Below, piece by piece: positions 1-8,420 of a stretch of DNA of 64,000 nt. The notes below the pieces were generated by a model that searched no databases, was not told the DNA's origin, and was given only the letters and a program-made list of their open reading frames with translations. The position numbers were made by a program, and so were the translations under genes. Source of the DNA: an uncultured Actinomycetes bacterium (GTDB lineage: Bacteria; Actinomycetota; Thermoleophilia; Miltoncostaeales; Miltoncostaeaceae); assembly GCA_903896045.1 (NCBI GenBank), contig CAITWD010000022.1, positions 68,398 through 132,397 of the forward strand, in the 5' to 3' direction. The stretch's first letter is position 1. Every line of letters starts with the position of its first letter.

Positions 1-918
1 TGGAACGACTGCCACGACCTCGACGGGGAGTCCCAGACGCGCGATGAGTCCGATGGCTTCAATCACGGCCGCCCCGCCGCCCATGTCCATCTTCATCTCT
101 TCCATGCCACCGGCGGGCTTGATGGAAATTCCCCCGGTGTCGAAGGTGACGGCTTTCCCGACGAGTCCCAGCACCTCGCCACGACGCGCCTTGCGCGCCG
201 GGGTGTAGCGCATCACGATCATCTTCGGTGGTTCCGCAGAGCCCTGTGCAACACCGAGGAGCGCACCAGCTTTCAGGCGCACGAGGTCTTTATGCTCGAG
301 CACCCGACAGGTGAGTCCTGGAGTCGCGGAGGCGAGCGTCTTGGCGTGGAGGGCAAGCGCGGTGGGTGTCAAATCATTTGCGGGCGTATTGACCAGATCG
401 CGCGCACCCTGGACGGCGGTGACAAGTTGATCTGCGCGTCGGGCCTGGGCGGTGGTGAGTGTGGATGAGGCGACCTTCAGTGCCGAGACCACAGGCGTGC
501 CTTTGCCGGTCTTGTACTGCTCAAAGCGGTAGTTGCCCGCACCGAAACCGACAATTGCTGCGCTGACGTGATCGGGCGTTGCATCATCTGGGGCAAGGGT
601 GACCTTGCGGGCCTTGAGGGCCCGGGCTTTGGTGCCTGCTGCCCGTCCCGCGCTCCGCCATGCATCCGTGCTCCCATCACCCGTGCCAACGACGGCAACG
701 CGTGGTGCACTCACACGCCCAGCGGTGTGAAACACCGTGATCGTGCCCGCTTCCCCGGTGATCTCGTTATCGGCGATTGCCGCGGCGATCACCCCATCGA
801 GCGCAGTGTCTGCAGCGGCAGCGACGCCTGTGACTGTCGCGGGTTGGGCGAGAAAGACCACGATGAGGTCCGCAACTTGGGACAGGGGGTCTCGGGACGT
901 GCGCACGGTGGTGGGCAT
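1..918 (-). CDS. pepA: Leucyl aminopeptidase (M17), 5' part only; 3' end lies outside the window
   Basis: Cytosolic M17 aminopeptidase that removes N-terminal residues from peptides using two metal ions. I translated the minus strand by hand because the ORF track omits this edge-truncated gene. About 306 residues are present. The N-terminal macro-like domain comes first, then 'DLVNTPANDLTP' near 180 and the start of the catalytic domain with 'GKAVTFDTGGISIKP' and 'MKMDMGGGAAV'. These supply the metal-binding Lys, two Asp and the active-site Lys of the family. The NTDAEGR motif would lie beyond base 1. The ATG at 916-918 follows TGGAGG, a good ribosome binding site. It is divergent from the enoyl-CoA hydratase gene. 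Confidence 0.93.
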   Translation of the reverse strand, partial: MPTTVRTSRDPLSQVADLIVVFLAQPATVTGVAAAADTALDGVIAAAIADNEITGEAGTITVFHTAGRVSAPRVAVVGTGDGSTDAWRSAGRAAGTKARALKARKVTLAPDDATPDHVSAAIVGFGAGNYRFEQYKTGKGTPVVSALKVASSTLTTAQARRADQLVTAVQGARDLVNTPANDLTPTALALHAKTLASATPGLTCRVLEHKDLVRLKAGALLGVAQGSAEPPKMIVMRYTPARKARRGEVLGLVGKAVTFDTGGISIKPAGGMEEMKMDMGGGAAVIEAIGLIARLGLPVEVVAVVP

Positions 919-967
919 TGGCCTCCAATCACACAGATGAGATGGCAGGGAGCGATATATCTGGGCG

Positions 968-973
968 TATACT
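968..973 (+). promoter_or_regulatory. Possible -10 element in the pepA/ech divergent gap
   Basis: TATACT stands out in a short AT-rich patch (gatatatctgggcgtatact) between the divergent pepA and ech genes. No convincing -35 hexamer lies 16-18 bases upstream, so this is only a candidate. The same patch read on the minus strand could serve pepA. Confidence 0.3.
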
Positions 974-1077
974 GCCCGCTCGCCCCAGCGAATGTGGGGC
1001 AACGGTTGTTCCCATTGGCGCGCACCGATGGCCCGTCATTCGCGGATCGACCGTGAGATCGATCAGGAGGCCAGACG

Positions 1078-1851
1078 GTGTCAGTGGATTTTGCGCAACA
1101 TGGAGCGGTGGCGGTCGTCACCCTGAACCGCCCCGAAGCGCTCAATGCGTTATCGGTCGAGATGCTCGATGACATCATCGCCGCCGTCGATCGCGTCGAA
1201 ACGGATCCGCAGATTCGTGTGATGGTAATCACCGGGGCAGGAGAAAAGGCCTTCAGTGCCGGTGCCGACATCTCACATATGCGCGAGGCAAGTGTGGATC
1301 AGGCGCGCGCCTTCGGCGCCAAGGGGCATGAGGCAGCACGTCGCTTGGAATCGTGCTCGCGTCCGGTGATTGCCGCGATTAATGGGTTTGCGCTCGGCGG
1401 CGGGTGTGAGCTCATCATTGCCTGCGATATCCGTATTGCGAGCGAGCGGGCCAAGTTCGGTCAGCCGGAGGTCAATATCGGGATTCTGCCGGGATGGGGT
1501 GGCACGCAGCGGTTAGTGCGCATCGCGGGACTTGGCTGGGCCAAGGAGATGGTGCTCACTGGACGCATCTGCACCGCCGACGAGGCGCTTGCGAGTGGAT
1601 TGGTCACCCACGTCTATCCGCATGACACGCTGATGGATGAGGCTCTCGCCCTCGCCGAGCTCATTGCAGCAAAACCTCCACTCGCAATTGCCGCAGCCAA
1701 AGAGTTGATGAATATCGCCTTGGACGATGCGCAAGAAATTGGACTTGCACGTGAACTCGAGGCATTTGCAAATGCCTTTGCAACCCACGATCAGCGTGAA
1801 GGCATGGCCGCATTCTTCGAGAAGCGCTCGGCGACGTTTGAGGGGCGATAA
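1078..1851 (+). CDS. Enoyl-CoA hydratase/isomerase (crotonase family)
   Basis: Hydrates trans-2-enoyl-CoA in fatty-acid beta-oxidation or related CoA pathways. The 257-residue length is typical. The oxyanion-hole segments 'AGADI' (about 61-65) and 'NGFALGGGCEL' (102-112) are present. Both acid/base glutamates of true hydratases are seen, Glu111 in 'GGGCEL' and Glu131 in 'GQPEVNIG'. The GTG start follows AGGAGG with normal spacing. The neighbouring etfBA genes encode the acceptor for acyl-CoA dehydrogenase electrons, which fits a role in acyl-CoA breakdown. The exact substrate cannot be told; a crotonase (Crt) role is equally possible. Confidence 0.9.
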   Translation: MSVDFAQHGAVAVVTLNRPEALNALSVEMLDDIIAAVDRVETDPQIRVMVITGAGEKAFSAGADISHMREASVDQARAFGAKGHEAARRLESCSRPVIAAINGFALGGGCELIIACDIRIASERAKFGQPEVNIGILPGWGGTQRLVRIAGLGWAKEMVLTGRICTADEALASGLVTHVYPHDTLMDEALALAELIAAKPPLAIAAAKELMNIALDDAQEIGLARELEAFANAFATHDQREGMAAFFEKRSATFEGR

Positions 1852-1869
1852 GGCCACCTCCTGTGCACA

Positions 1870-1905
1870 TCTGCCACGACGTCACATTGGCGACGCCGTG
1901 GCAGA
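1870..1905. terminator. Bidirectional terminator-like hairpin between ech and etfA
   Basis: TCTGCCACG and CGTGGCAGA form a perfect 9-bp inverted repeat in the 64-bp gap between two convergent genes. There is no T-run, so it may act as a boundary structure for both transcripts rather than a classic intrinsic terminator. Confidence 0.6.
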
Positions 1906-1915
1906 GCGCGCGTTC

Positions 1916-2875
1916 TTAGCCCTTGCGCTCTTGGACGAGTGCGGTGAGCTTGGGGACGATGTCGTGCAGATCGCCCACAACGGCGAGGTCGGAGAAATCA
2001 AAGATCGCGGCGTGCGGGTCCTTGTTAATGGACACGATCACCTGCGAGCTTTGCATACCGACCTTGTGCTGAATTGCGCCGGAGATACCACAGGCGATGT
2101 AGAGCTTCGGCGAGACGGTCTTACCCGTCTGGCCCACCTGGGTTTGGTAGGGGTACCAGCCTGAATCGACCACGGCACGGGTTGATGCCACAGCACCACC
2201 GAGGGCAGCCGCGAGGCCTTCGAGTTCAGAGAAGGCTTCAGGAGCACCGAGCCCACGACCGCCGGCAACGAGGATGTCGGCCTCTTCGATCGATGGTCCG
2301 GTTTGGGCTTCGTTTGCCTGCTCGACCATCTGCGCCTTGGAGGAAAAATCCTCGAGCGCGATGGCAACATTCTCCACTGCGCCAGCGCCTGCGCGCTCAG
2401 CAGGTTCAAATGAGCCAGAACGAATCAGGCCAAGACGCGGCTCAGAAGTCCAGCCAACATCGACCAGGACGGTGTCGCCAAGGGCGGAACGCTTCCCGAC
2501 GAGGGCGCTTGCGCTGCCTTCGAGGTCGGTCAGGTCCCAGTTGAGGCCTGCATCCAGGCGTGCCGATAGCCCGCCGGCGATGTCGCTGGCGAGGACCGAT
2601 GCGCCAAAGAGCACATTTTGGAATCCATGTGCCCCAACGAGGCTGGCGATGATGTCCACGCGTGCTTGTGGCAGTGGGGCAGCCAGGCTCGCATCATCAG
2701 CAATAAAGACACGTGCTGCGCCGTACTTGGCAGCCTCTTGCGCCAACCCGCTCACACCTGAGCCAATAATGACTGCAGAGGTGTCCGAGTCGAGCGAAGC
2801 GGCCTTTGAAAGGACGCCGAGGGCGGCCTTTTGAATACCTGAGCCGTGGTGCTCGAGGAAGACGAGTGTGCTCAC
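1916..2875 (-). CDS. etfA: Electron transfer flavoprotein alpha subunit
   Basis: Alpha subunit of the soluble ETF heterodimer, which carries electrons from acyl-CoA dehydrogenases to the membrane quinone pool and binds FAD. Length (319 aa) is normal. The C-terminal FAD-binding signature 'GQTGKTVSPKLYIACGISGA' is intact, followed by 'QHKVGM'. The ATG overlaps the end of etfB by 4 bases, so translation is probably coupled. No ETF:quinone oxidoreductase or FixC-like gene is adjacent, so this is the housekeeping type rather than an obvious bifurcating cluster. Confidence 0.95.
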   Translation of the reverse strand: MSTLVFLEHHGSGIQKAALGVLSKAASLDSDTSAVIIGSGVSGLAQEAAKYGAARVFIADDASLAAPLPQARVDIIASLVGAHGFQNVLFGASVLASDIAGGLSARLDAGLNWDLTDLEGSASALVGKRSALGDTVLVDVGWTSEPRLGLIRSGSFEPAERAGAGAVENVAIALEDFSSKAQMVEQANEAQTGPSIEEADILVAGGRGLGAPEAFSELEGLAAALGGAVASTRAVVDSGWYPYQTQVGQTGKTVSPKLYIACGISGAIQHKVGMQSSQVIVSINKDPHAAIFDFSDLAVVGDLHDIVPKLTALVQERKG

Positions 2876-3651
2876 ACCAGTTTCCTTTCAACGAGGTAAT
2901 CCAGGACCTTCTGTGCGGCGGAACCGTCGTCCTCAATCTTCTGAGTGTCGCCACGCGATGGTGGCGGGTTGAGGGCGGTGACGGTTGTGCGCGAGCCAGC
3001 CGTGCCCGCACGATCTGCAGGAACACCGATGTCGGCAAGCGAGACCACATCTTGTGGCTTCTTCTTGGCACCCATGATGCCCTTAAGTGATGGGTAGCGT
3101 GGCTCATTGAGCGAGTCAGACACGGCAAGCACGACAGGCAGAGGTGCCTGGATGCGGTCGTAGCCAAACTCGGTCTGGCGCTTTGCGGTGACATTGCCAC
3201 CGGCTACCTCGAGTTCCGAGATTTGTGAGATCACGGGGAGGCGCAAACGGTCTGCGACTGCCGCCCACAACACTGCTCCATCGGAGTCACCTGCGGCCTG
3301 GCCGAACAAGACCAGATCGGGTGATTCACGCTTAATTGCTTCGGCAAGCGCAAGGCTTGTTGCCACAAGGTCCGACCCGACGGCAGCATCGTCAGAAATC
3401 AACACGGCGCGGTCGGCACCCATTGCAAGTCCCTTACGCAGGGACTCAAGTGCACGGTCGGGACCAAGCGAGACGAGGACAACTTCCCCGCCGCCGCCTG
3501 CTTCATTGAGGCGTAAAGCTTCCTCAATGGCATTGAGGTCGTAGGTGTTCAGCGACCTATCTCCTGATCGATCAATCCGTTTTGTGTCCGGATCGATCTT
3601 GCGAAGGGGGCCGGCATCCGGCACTTCCTTCACACAGACGGCGATCTTCAT
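2872..3651 (-). CDS. etfB: Electron transfer flavoprotein beta subunit
   Basis: Beta subunit of ETF, normally binding AMP at a structural site and contacting the partner dehydrogenase. The start 'MKIAVCVKEVPD' is characteristic, and the recognition-loop region lies around 'LNEPRYPSLKGIMGAKKKP' (about 190-210). At 259 aa it has normal length. The ATG is preceded by GGGAGG. It is the first gene of a two-gene operon with etfA. Confidence 0.95.
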   Translation of the reverse strand: MKIAVCVKEVPDAGPLRKIDPDTKRIDRSGDRSLNTYDLNAIEEALRLNEAGGGGEVVLVSLGPDRALESLRKGLAMGADRAVLISDDAAVGSDLVATSLALAEAIKRESPDLVLFGQAAGDSDGAVLWAAVADRLRLPVISQISELEVAGGNVTAKRQTEFGYDRIQAPLPVVLAVSDSLNEPRYPSLKGIMGAKKKPQDVVSLADIGVPADRAGTAGSRTTVTALNPPPSRGDTQKIEDDGSAAQKVLDYLVERKLV

Positions 3652-3681
3652 CGTCCTCCCATCGACGCTATTCGACCCGCA

Positions 3682-3687
3682 ATCCTA
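3682..3687 (-). promoter_or_regulatory. Candidate -10 for etfBA
   Basis: On the minus strand TAGGAT lies about 30 bases upstream of the etfB ATG, giving a predicted leader of roughly 24 nt that contains the GGGAGG ribosome binding site. No clear -35 is visible. The rest of the 286-bp gap to rpmE shows nothing else I can name. Confidence 0.35.
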
Positions 3688-3880
3688 GAGGACGGACTCC
3701 CCGTCAGAGAAGGGCATCCGATCTTTTTGTCCGCATAGAACGGGCGAGATGTCATTTTTGATGGTCCATTTCCTACTTTTTCGTGCCGAGAGAGGCGCTG
3801 TCAGTCATCCCGACGGCAAATTGCGGCGCAAGCTGGCATGATGCAAAGCCGCGTCAGCGGGCACGCAGCGCGCCCTGCGC

Positions 3881-3886
3881 TAGAGT
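3881..3886 (+). promoter_or_regulatory. Candidate -10 for rpmE
   Basis: TAGAGT about 50 bases upstream of the rpmE start resembles the TAnnnT boxes seen elsewhere in the window. No -35 is convincing. Confidence 0.3.
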
Positions 3887-3937
3887 CCCTACACGTCGGG
3901 AGATTTTCCCGGCGCCATCACAGACGAAAGTCATCTC

Positions 3938-4153
3938 ATGAAGTCCGACATTCATCCCGAGTACGTGGTCACGAAGGTTGTGTGTTCATGCGGAAACGCG
4001 TTTGAGACACGCTCCACCAAGGACGCAATCAAGGTGGAAATCTGCAACCAGTGCCACCCCTTCTACACCGGCAAGCAGAAGCTCATCGACAGTGGTGGTC
4101 GTGTCGAGCGCTTCCAGCGCAAGTTGGCGCGCCGACAGAAGTCGCGCGACTAA
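3938..4153 (+). CDS. rpmE: 50S ribosomal protein L31, zinc-binding type
   Basis: Small protein bridging the large and small ribosomal subunits. The 71 residues begin '[10 protein letters not shown]' and contain cysteines in 'VCSCGNAF' and '[12 protein letters not shown]', the four-cysteine zinc ribbon of the C+ paralogue. C- paralogues used under zinc starvation lack these. It heads the rpmE-prfA-prmC order seen in actinobacteria. The ribosome binding site is weak (GAAAG). Confidence 0.96.
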   Translation: MKSDIHPEYVVTKVVCSCGNAFETRSTKDAIKVEICNQCHPFYTGKQKLIDSGGRVERFQRKLARRQKSRD

Positions 4154-4222
4154 GATCGCTCACGTTCGGATGACGGTGACCACCGCGTTGCGGTGGCACC
4201 CAACGCAGCATTTGGGGATCGT

Positions 4223-5302
4223 GTGAGCTCCGGTATTACCGGCCTTGTGGAGCAAATTGAACGGACTCGTGACGAGTTGCAGGCGGCCATGTCCGATCCT
4301 GAGCTCGTCAGCGATCGTGTGCGATTTGCTGATGTCAACCGTCGATGGTCGTCGCTGGCGACCGCCATCGGATTGGTTGAGCGGTGGCGCGACGCCTCCA
4401 ATCGTTCGGCTGAGGCAACCGAAATGCTCGCCGAGGGCGATGACGACGATATCCGCGATCTGTTGCGCGAGTCCAATGACGAGATGGAGGCGCTCGAGCC
4501 GCAAATCCGTGAGGCGATGGTCGAGCCAGATCCAAATGACGACAAAGACGTCATTCTTGAGATTCGTGCCGCCGCCGGGGGCGAGGAAGCCGCACTCTTT
4601 GCGCGGCAGCTTTTGGAGATCTATCTCAAATATGCCGAGCGTCGCGGATTTCGCACCGAGCAATTGTCGGTGAGCGCCGCAGATGCGGGCGGTGTGAAAG
4701 ATGTGACGGTGGGAATCAAGGGTGCAGCGGCCTATTCGATCTACAAGCATGAAGCCGGAGTGCATCGGGTCCAGCGCGTTCCCGAGACCGAGAGCCAGGG
4801 GCGCATTCACACCTCCACTGCAACCGTCGCCGTGCTTCCGGAAGCCGAGGAAGTCGATGTGCAGATCAATGCGAATGATCTGAAAATCGATGTCTATCGC
4901 TCGAGCGGCCCAGGTGGGCAAAGCGTGAATACGACCGACTCCGCCGTGCGTATTACCCACCTTCCCACCGGGATTGTTGTGTCGATGCAGGATGAAAAAA
5001 GTCAACTGCAAAACCGCGAGCGCGGGATGCGCGTGTTGCGGGCGCGTTTGTACGAGCGCGCAATGGCCGAGCGGGCGGCACTCATTAGTTCTGCACGCCG
5101 CGAGCAGTTGGGCAGCGGGGATCGTTCAGAGAAGGTGCGTACCTACAACTATCCCCAGAATCGTGTGACCGATCACCGGGTCGGTGTCACCGTGCAACTC
5201 CGCGAAGCCGTCTTGCAGGGTGATCTTGGTGACCTCACGACCGCGCTCGCCGCCGAGGAGCGACGTCAATTGCTTGAGGCGCACGCGTCCGGCGAGCTCT
5301 AG
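4223..5302 (+). CDS. prfA: Peptide chain release factor 1
   Basis: Recognises UAA and UAG in the ribosomal A site and triggers peptide release. The GGQ motif appears in 'SSGPGGQSVNTTDSAVRIT', and the RF1 tripeptide anticodon loop is 'PET' in 'RVPETESQGRIHTS' (PxT class, distinct from the SPF of RF2 here). I prefer the GTG at 4223 because GGGG lies just upstream and the family's first helix begins there. The ORF track's GTG at 4193 would add ten residues with no ribosome binding site. prmC, which methylates the GGQ glutamine, follows 8 bases later. Confidence 0.95.
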   Translation: MSSGITGLVEQIERTRDELQAAMSDPELVSDRVRFADVNRRWSSLATAIGLVERWRDASNRSAEATEMLAEGDDDDIRDLLRESNDEMEALEPQIREAMVEPDPNDDKDVILEIRAAAGGEEAALFARQLLEIYLKYAERRGFRTEQLSVSAADAGGVKDVTVGIKGAAAYSIYKHEAGVHRVQRVPETESQGRIHTSTATVAVLPEAEEVDVQINANDLKIDVYRSSGPGGQSVNTTDSAVRITHLPTGIVVSMQDEKSQLQNRERGMRVLRARLYERAMAERAALISSARREQLGSGDRSEKVRTYNYPQNRVTDHRVGVTVQLREAVLQGDLGDLTTALAAEERRQLLEAHASGEL

Positions 5303-5310
5303 GACCCGTC

Positions 5311-6159
5311 ATGAGCACCTCGCAGCTTACTGTGGGCGAAGTGGTACGCCGCACGACAACCTATTTTGCCGATGCGGGCTCACCGAGTCCCCGTCTTGAC
5401 GCCGATCTTGTGGTGAGCCATTCGCTCAGAATGACGCGTCTTGAGCTCTACACCGAATTCGATCGCCCGTTATCGGCAGATGAGCTTGCCCACGCGCGGG
5501 AACTTGTTGCCCGACGTGGTCGTCGAGAGCCAATGGCCTACATCCTTGGGTCTCGCGCATTTCGTCGCCTCGAACTCGAAGTGACTCCGGCGGTGTTGGT
5601 GCCCCGACCAGAAACGGAAGTGTTGGTGGAGTGGGTGATGGAGGTTGCCGTCCCGCGCGCGAACATCCTGGATTGGGGAACGGGGAGTGGGGCAATTGCA
5701 CTCGCCCTCAAAGACGAGCGCCCGGATTGCGAGATCACGGCAGTCGACATTTCTGCTGATGCTCTTGAGGTTGCCCAGGCCAACGCCACGCGGCTGGGAT
5801 TGGACGTCACATTTCGTCAGAGCGATGGATGCGATGGGTGTGCCGACGCCAGCATGGATGTCATTGCGGCAAATCCTCCGTATCTGTCTGAGGATGAACT
5901 CACCAATGCCCCGCGCGAATTGAGCTATGAGCCACGTGGTGCACTCGTCGGCGGTCCTCGCGGGGATGAAGTGATCACTGTGCTCGCTGCCCAGGCTGCG
6001 CGGGTCCTTGTGCCCGGCGGGATGTTGGTCTGTGAAATCGGCGCGAGCCAAGCGGAATCCGTCTCCAAAATTTTCACTACTGCAGGACTCGTCAATGTCC
6101 AGGTGCGCAAGGACCTGGCAGGGAATGTCCGGGTGGTCGCTGCGCAATGTCCTGAGTGA
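5311..6159 (+). CDS. prmC: Release factor glutamine N5-methyltransferase
   Basis: SAM-dependent enzyme that methylates the GGQ glutamine of RF1 and RF2, raising termination efficiency. It has an N-terminal helical substrate domain (about 1-85), then a Rossmann fold with motif I 'ILDWGTGSGAIAL' and the catalytic 'NPPYLSEDE' motif (NPPY). The 282-aa length is normal. Motif I has Trp where Leu is usual ('DWGTGSG' for 'DLGTGSG'), a tolerated change. It follows its substrate gene prfA directly. Confidence 0.95.
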   Translation: MSTSQLTVGEVVRRTTTYFADAGSPSPRLDADLVVSHSLRMTRLELYTEFDRPLSADELAHARELVARRGRREPMAYILGSRAFRRLELEVTPAVLVPRPETEVLVEWVMEVAVPRANILDWGTGSGAIALALKDERPDCEITAVDISADALEVAQANATRLGLDVTFRQSDGCDGCADASMDVIAANPPYLSEDELTNAPRELSYEPRGALVGGPRGDEVITVLAAQAARVLVPGGMLVCEIGASQAESVSKIFTTAGLVNVQVRKDLAGNVRVVAAQCPE

Positions 6160-6249
6160 GGACGTGAGCTCCGCATCCCCGTCGGATGGCCGTTGAGGTC
6201 TGTACCCTCGAGGAAGGAAATTTGCGATCCATGCCGAGGGGGCACTCAG

Positions 6250-7542
6250 GTGAGTTTTGCCGACGCCAGCAGCTATCTGTCACGTGACATCAGCGAGGTC
6301 GATCCCGATATCGCACGTCTGCTGCGGGCGGAGGGCGCTCGCCAGGCCGAGACCCTTGAAATGATCGCCAGCGAGAACTTCACCAGCCGTGCGGTCATGC
6401 AGGCGGTGGGTTCTGTGCTGACAAATAAGTACGCCGAAGGGTTGCCGCACCGTCGCTACTACGGCGGTTGTGAGGTGGTCGATGAAGTTGAAGAGCTCGC
6501 GATTTCACGTGCCAAGGAATTGTTTGGCTGTGAGCATGTCAACGTGCAACCCCACTCTGGTGCGACCGCCAATGAGGCTGCCTACCAAGCGGTCTTGGCT
6601 CCCGGGGATCGCGTACTTGCCATGGCACTTGCCCATGGAGGCCATCTCTCTCATGGATTGAAGGTCAACTTCTCCGGACGCCTGTATGACTTTCACCACT
6701 ATGGGGTCCGCCGTGGGGATTGCTATCTCGACATGGATCAAGTCGAGCAGATGGCACGTGAGCTGCGGCCAAAGTTGATCGTGGCAGGTGCCTCTGCATA
6801 TCCGCGCATCATTGATTTCGCCGCATTCCGACAAATTGCAGATGCGGTTGGGGCCCTGTTTATGGTCGATATGGCGCATATTTCTGGGCTTGTGGCCGGC
6901 GGGGTGCATCCGAGTCCCGTGGGAATCGCCGATATCGTGACCTCGACATTGCACAAGAGTCTGGGTGGCCCTCGAGCGGGAATGGTCATGTGCCGAGAAG
7001 ACCTCGGCAGCGCGATCGACCGAGCGGTCTTTCCGGGATTGCAGGGTGGCCCCTTGATGCATGTGATTGCCGGGAAAGCAGTGGCCTTTAGCTGCGCCCT
7101 GACCGAAGAGTTTCGTGCGCGTCAGCGTCAGGTGATTGCCAACACTGCCGCGCTTGCCAACGGGCTTGTGGCCGGCGGCGTCGCGTTGGTCACGGGTGGT
7201 ACCGATAATCACTTGGTGCTTGTGGATCTGTCGGCAACCGACCTGACAGGAGTTGACGCTGAGGCGCGTTTGGATCGTGCGGGCATTACCGTAAATAAGA
7301 ACGGCATCCCATTTGATGAGCGCCCACCGACCGTCACCTCGGGGCTGCGCATCGGTACCCCTGCGCTGACGACCCGGGGCCTGAAAGAGGCCGAGATGAC
7401 CGAAATTGCCGCAATTATCAGCGCAGCCCTACGCCCAGAGATTTCCGATGATGAGATGTCGGGATTGCGGACGCGTGCACAGGCGATCTCGCATGCATTC
7501 CCGCTGTATCCCACATTGACCAGCGGGACGGCGATCGGATAA
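6250..7542 (+). CDS. glyA: Serine hydroxymethyltransferase
   Basis: PLP enzyme converting serine and tetrahydrofolate to glycine and methylene-THF. Diagnostic segments include '[11 protein letters not shown]', 'AHGGHLSHG', '[19 protein letters not shown]', '[11 protein letters not shown]' and '[15 protein letters not shown]'. The PLP lysine lies in '[14 protein letters not shown]', which departs from the usual TTTTHKTLRGPRGG. The 'EGYP' tyrosine is also Leu here ('[11 protein letters not shown]'). I take the GTG at 6250, preceded by GAGGGG, rather than the ORF track start at 6193. That makes 430 aa, near the family size. Confidence 0.9.
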   Translation: MSFADASSYLSRDISEVDPDIARLLRAEGARQAETLEMIASENFTSRAVMQAVGSVLTNKYAEGLPHRRYYGGCEVVDEVEELAISRAKELFGCEHVNVQPHSGATANEAAYQAVLAPGDRVLAMALAHGGHLSHGLKVNFSGRLYDFHHYGVRRGDCYLDMDQVEQMARELRPKLIVAGASAYPRIIDFAAFRQIADAVGALFMVDMAHISGLVAGGVHPSPVGIADIVTSTLHKSLGGPRAGMVMCREDLGSAIDRAVFPGLQGGPLMHVIAGKAVAFSCALTEEFRARQRQVIANTAALANGLVAGGVALVTGGTDNHLVLVDLSATDLTGVDAEARLDRAGITVNKNGIPFDERPPTVTSGLRIGTPALTTRGLKEAEMTEIAAIISAALRPEISDDEMSGLRTRAQAISHAFPLYPTLTSGTAIG

Positions 7543-7583
7543 CGCGCGTTCGGGCGTTGTTGACCGGCGAGGGGATGTCTGCG

Positions 7584-8411
7584 GTGGCACCAACGGTTGC
7601 ATTGGTTACTGGCGCCTCTGCCGGGCTTGGTCGCGAATACGCCCACGCACTTGCCGCGCGCGGCCATGATCTGGTGTTGGTGGCTCGACGCGCCGATCGC
7701 CTTGCTGCGCTCGCACAGGAGCTGCGTGATCGCTACCGGGTCGAGGTCGAGGTCTGTGTCGCCGATCTCGCAACCGATGACGGATGCGCGCATTGTTGTG
7801 CAACAGTCGTGGATCGCGAGGTTGATGTTGCCGTACTCAACGCGGGCTTCGGATCACTGGGGCCGTTTGCAGCGGCGGACGCTGCGTGGGAGACCGCCAT
7901 GGTGCGCCTGAATTGCGTCAGCGTCGTCGAGCTGACGCGCGCTGTCCTTCCCGGGATGATTGGGCGTGGGCGTGGTGCGGTACTCATTGTGAGTTCCGCA
8001 GCGGCATGGCATCCGGTGCCCTACATGGCGACCTACGGCGCAACGAAGGCCTTTGAGTTGCATTTTGTGCAGGCGCTTGCCGAGGAGTTGCGGGAAACGG
8101 GCGTGCAGGTGAGCGCGGTGTGTCCGGGGCCAACGGCGACAGAATTTTCCGATGTCCTTGAAACGGCGGGCCGGACATCCGGCAGCGGGTGGCCAAAATG
8201 GATGCCGATTGATGGGGCGGCCGATGTGGTTGCCACCAGCCTTCGTGGCCTCGATCGGGGGCGCGTGGTAATTCCCACAGGGCGGATTGCGTGGTGTACC
8301 CGCCTCTGGTCGCGTCTAATGCCACGGGGTGCTGGGGTGCGGGCGGTGGGCGTCGTGCATCGTCGGCGCAGCCGTGGGCGTCGAGCGGCAGGGATTGGTC
8401 ATGGTGACTAG
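7584..8411 (+). CDS. Short-chain dehydrogenase/reductase
   Basis: NAD(P)-dependent oxidoreductase with a classical SDR fold. Seen are the cofactor motif 'TGASAGLG', 'NAGFG', and the Ser-Tyr-Lys triad in 'IVSSAAAWHPVPYMATYGATK'. Conserved 'CPGPTATEF' follows. The C-terminus is Arg-rich and may face the membrane. GTG 7584 has GAGGGG nine bases upstream, whereas ATG 7575 abuts that GAGGGG with no spacer. It lies between glyA and wecA. Its substrate is unknown. It resembles the second SDR in this window (37904-38713) in layout. Confidence 0.85.
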   Translation: MAPTVALVTGASAGLGREYAHALAARGHDLVLVARRADRLAALAQELRDRYRVEVEVCVADLATDDGCAHCCATVVDREVDVAVLNAGFGSLGPFAAADAAWETAMVRLNCVSVVELTRAVLPGMIGRGRGAVLIVSSAAAWHPVPYMATYGATKAFELHFVQALAEELRETGVQVSAVCPGPTATEFSDVLETAGRTSGSGWPKWMPIDGAADVVATSLRGLDRGRVVIPTGRIAWCTRLWSRLMPRGAGVRAVGVVHRRRSRGRRAAGIGHGD

Positions 8412-8414
8412 AAT
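8409..8414 (+). promoter_or_regulatory. -10 box for a leaderless wecA transcript
   Basis: TAGAAT ends six bases before ATG 8421, so transcription would begin at or next to the start codon. The first three bases are also the TAG stop of the SDR gene. No clear -35 is present. Confidence 0.4.
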
Positions 8415-8420
8415 CGGTCA

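Noticed and set aside
4160-5011. 283-aa minus-strand ORF over prfA
   Set aside because: Antisense shadow of prfA with no motif of its own.
6160-6249. Possible glycine or folate riboswitch upstream of glyA
   Set aside because: The gap is only 90 bases and I find no recognisable aptamer core; CCCTCG and CGAGGG can pair but that alone is weak.
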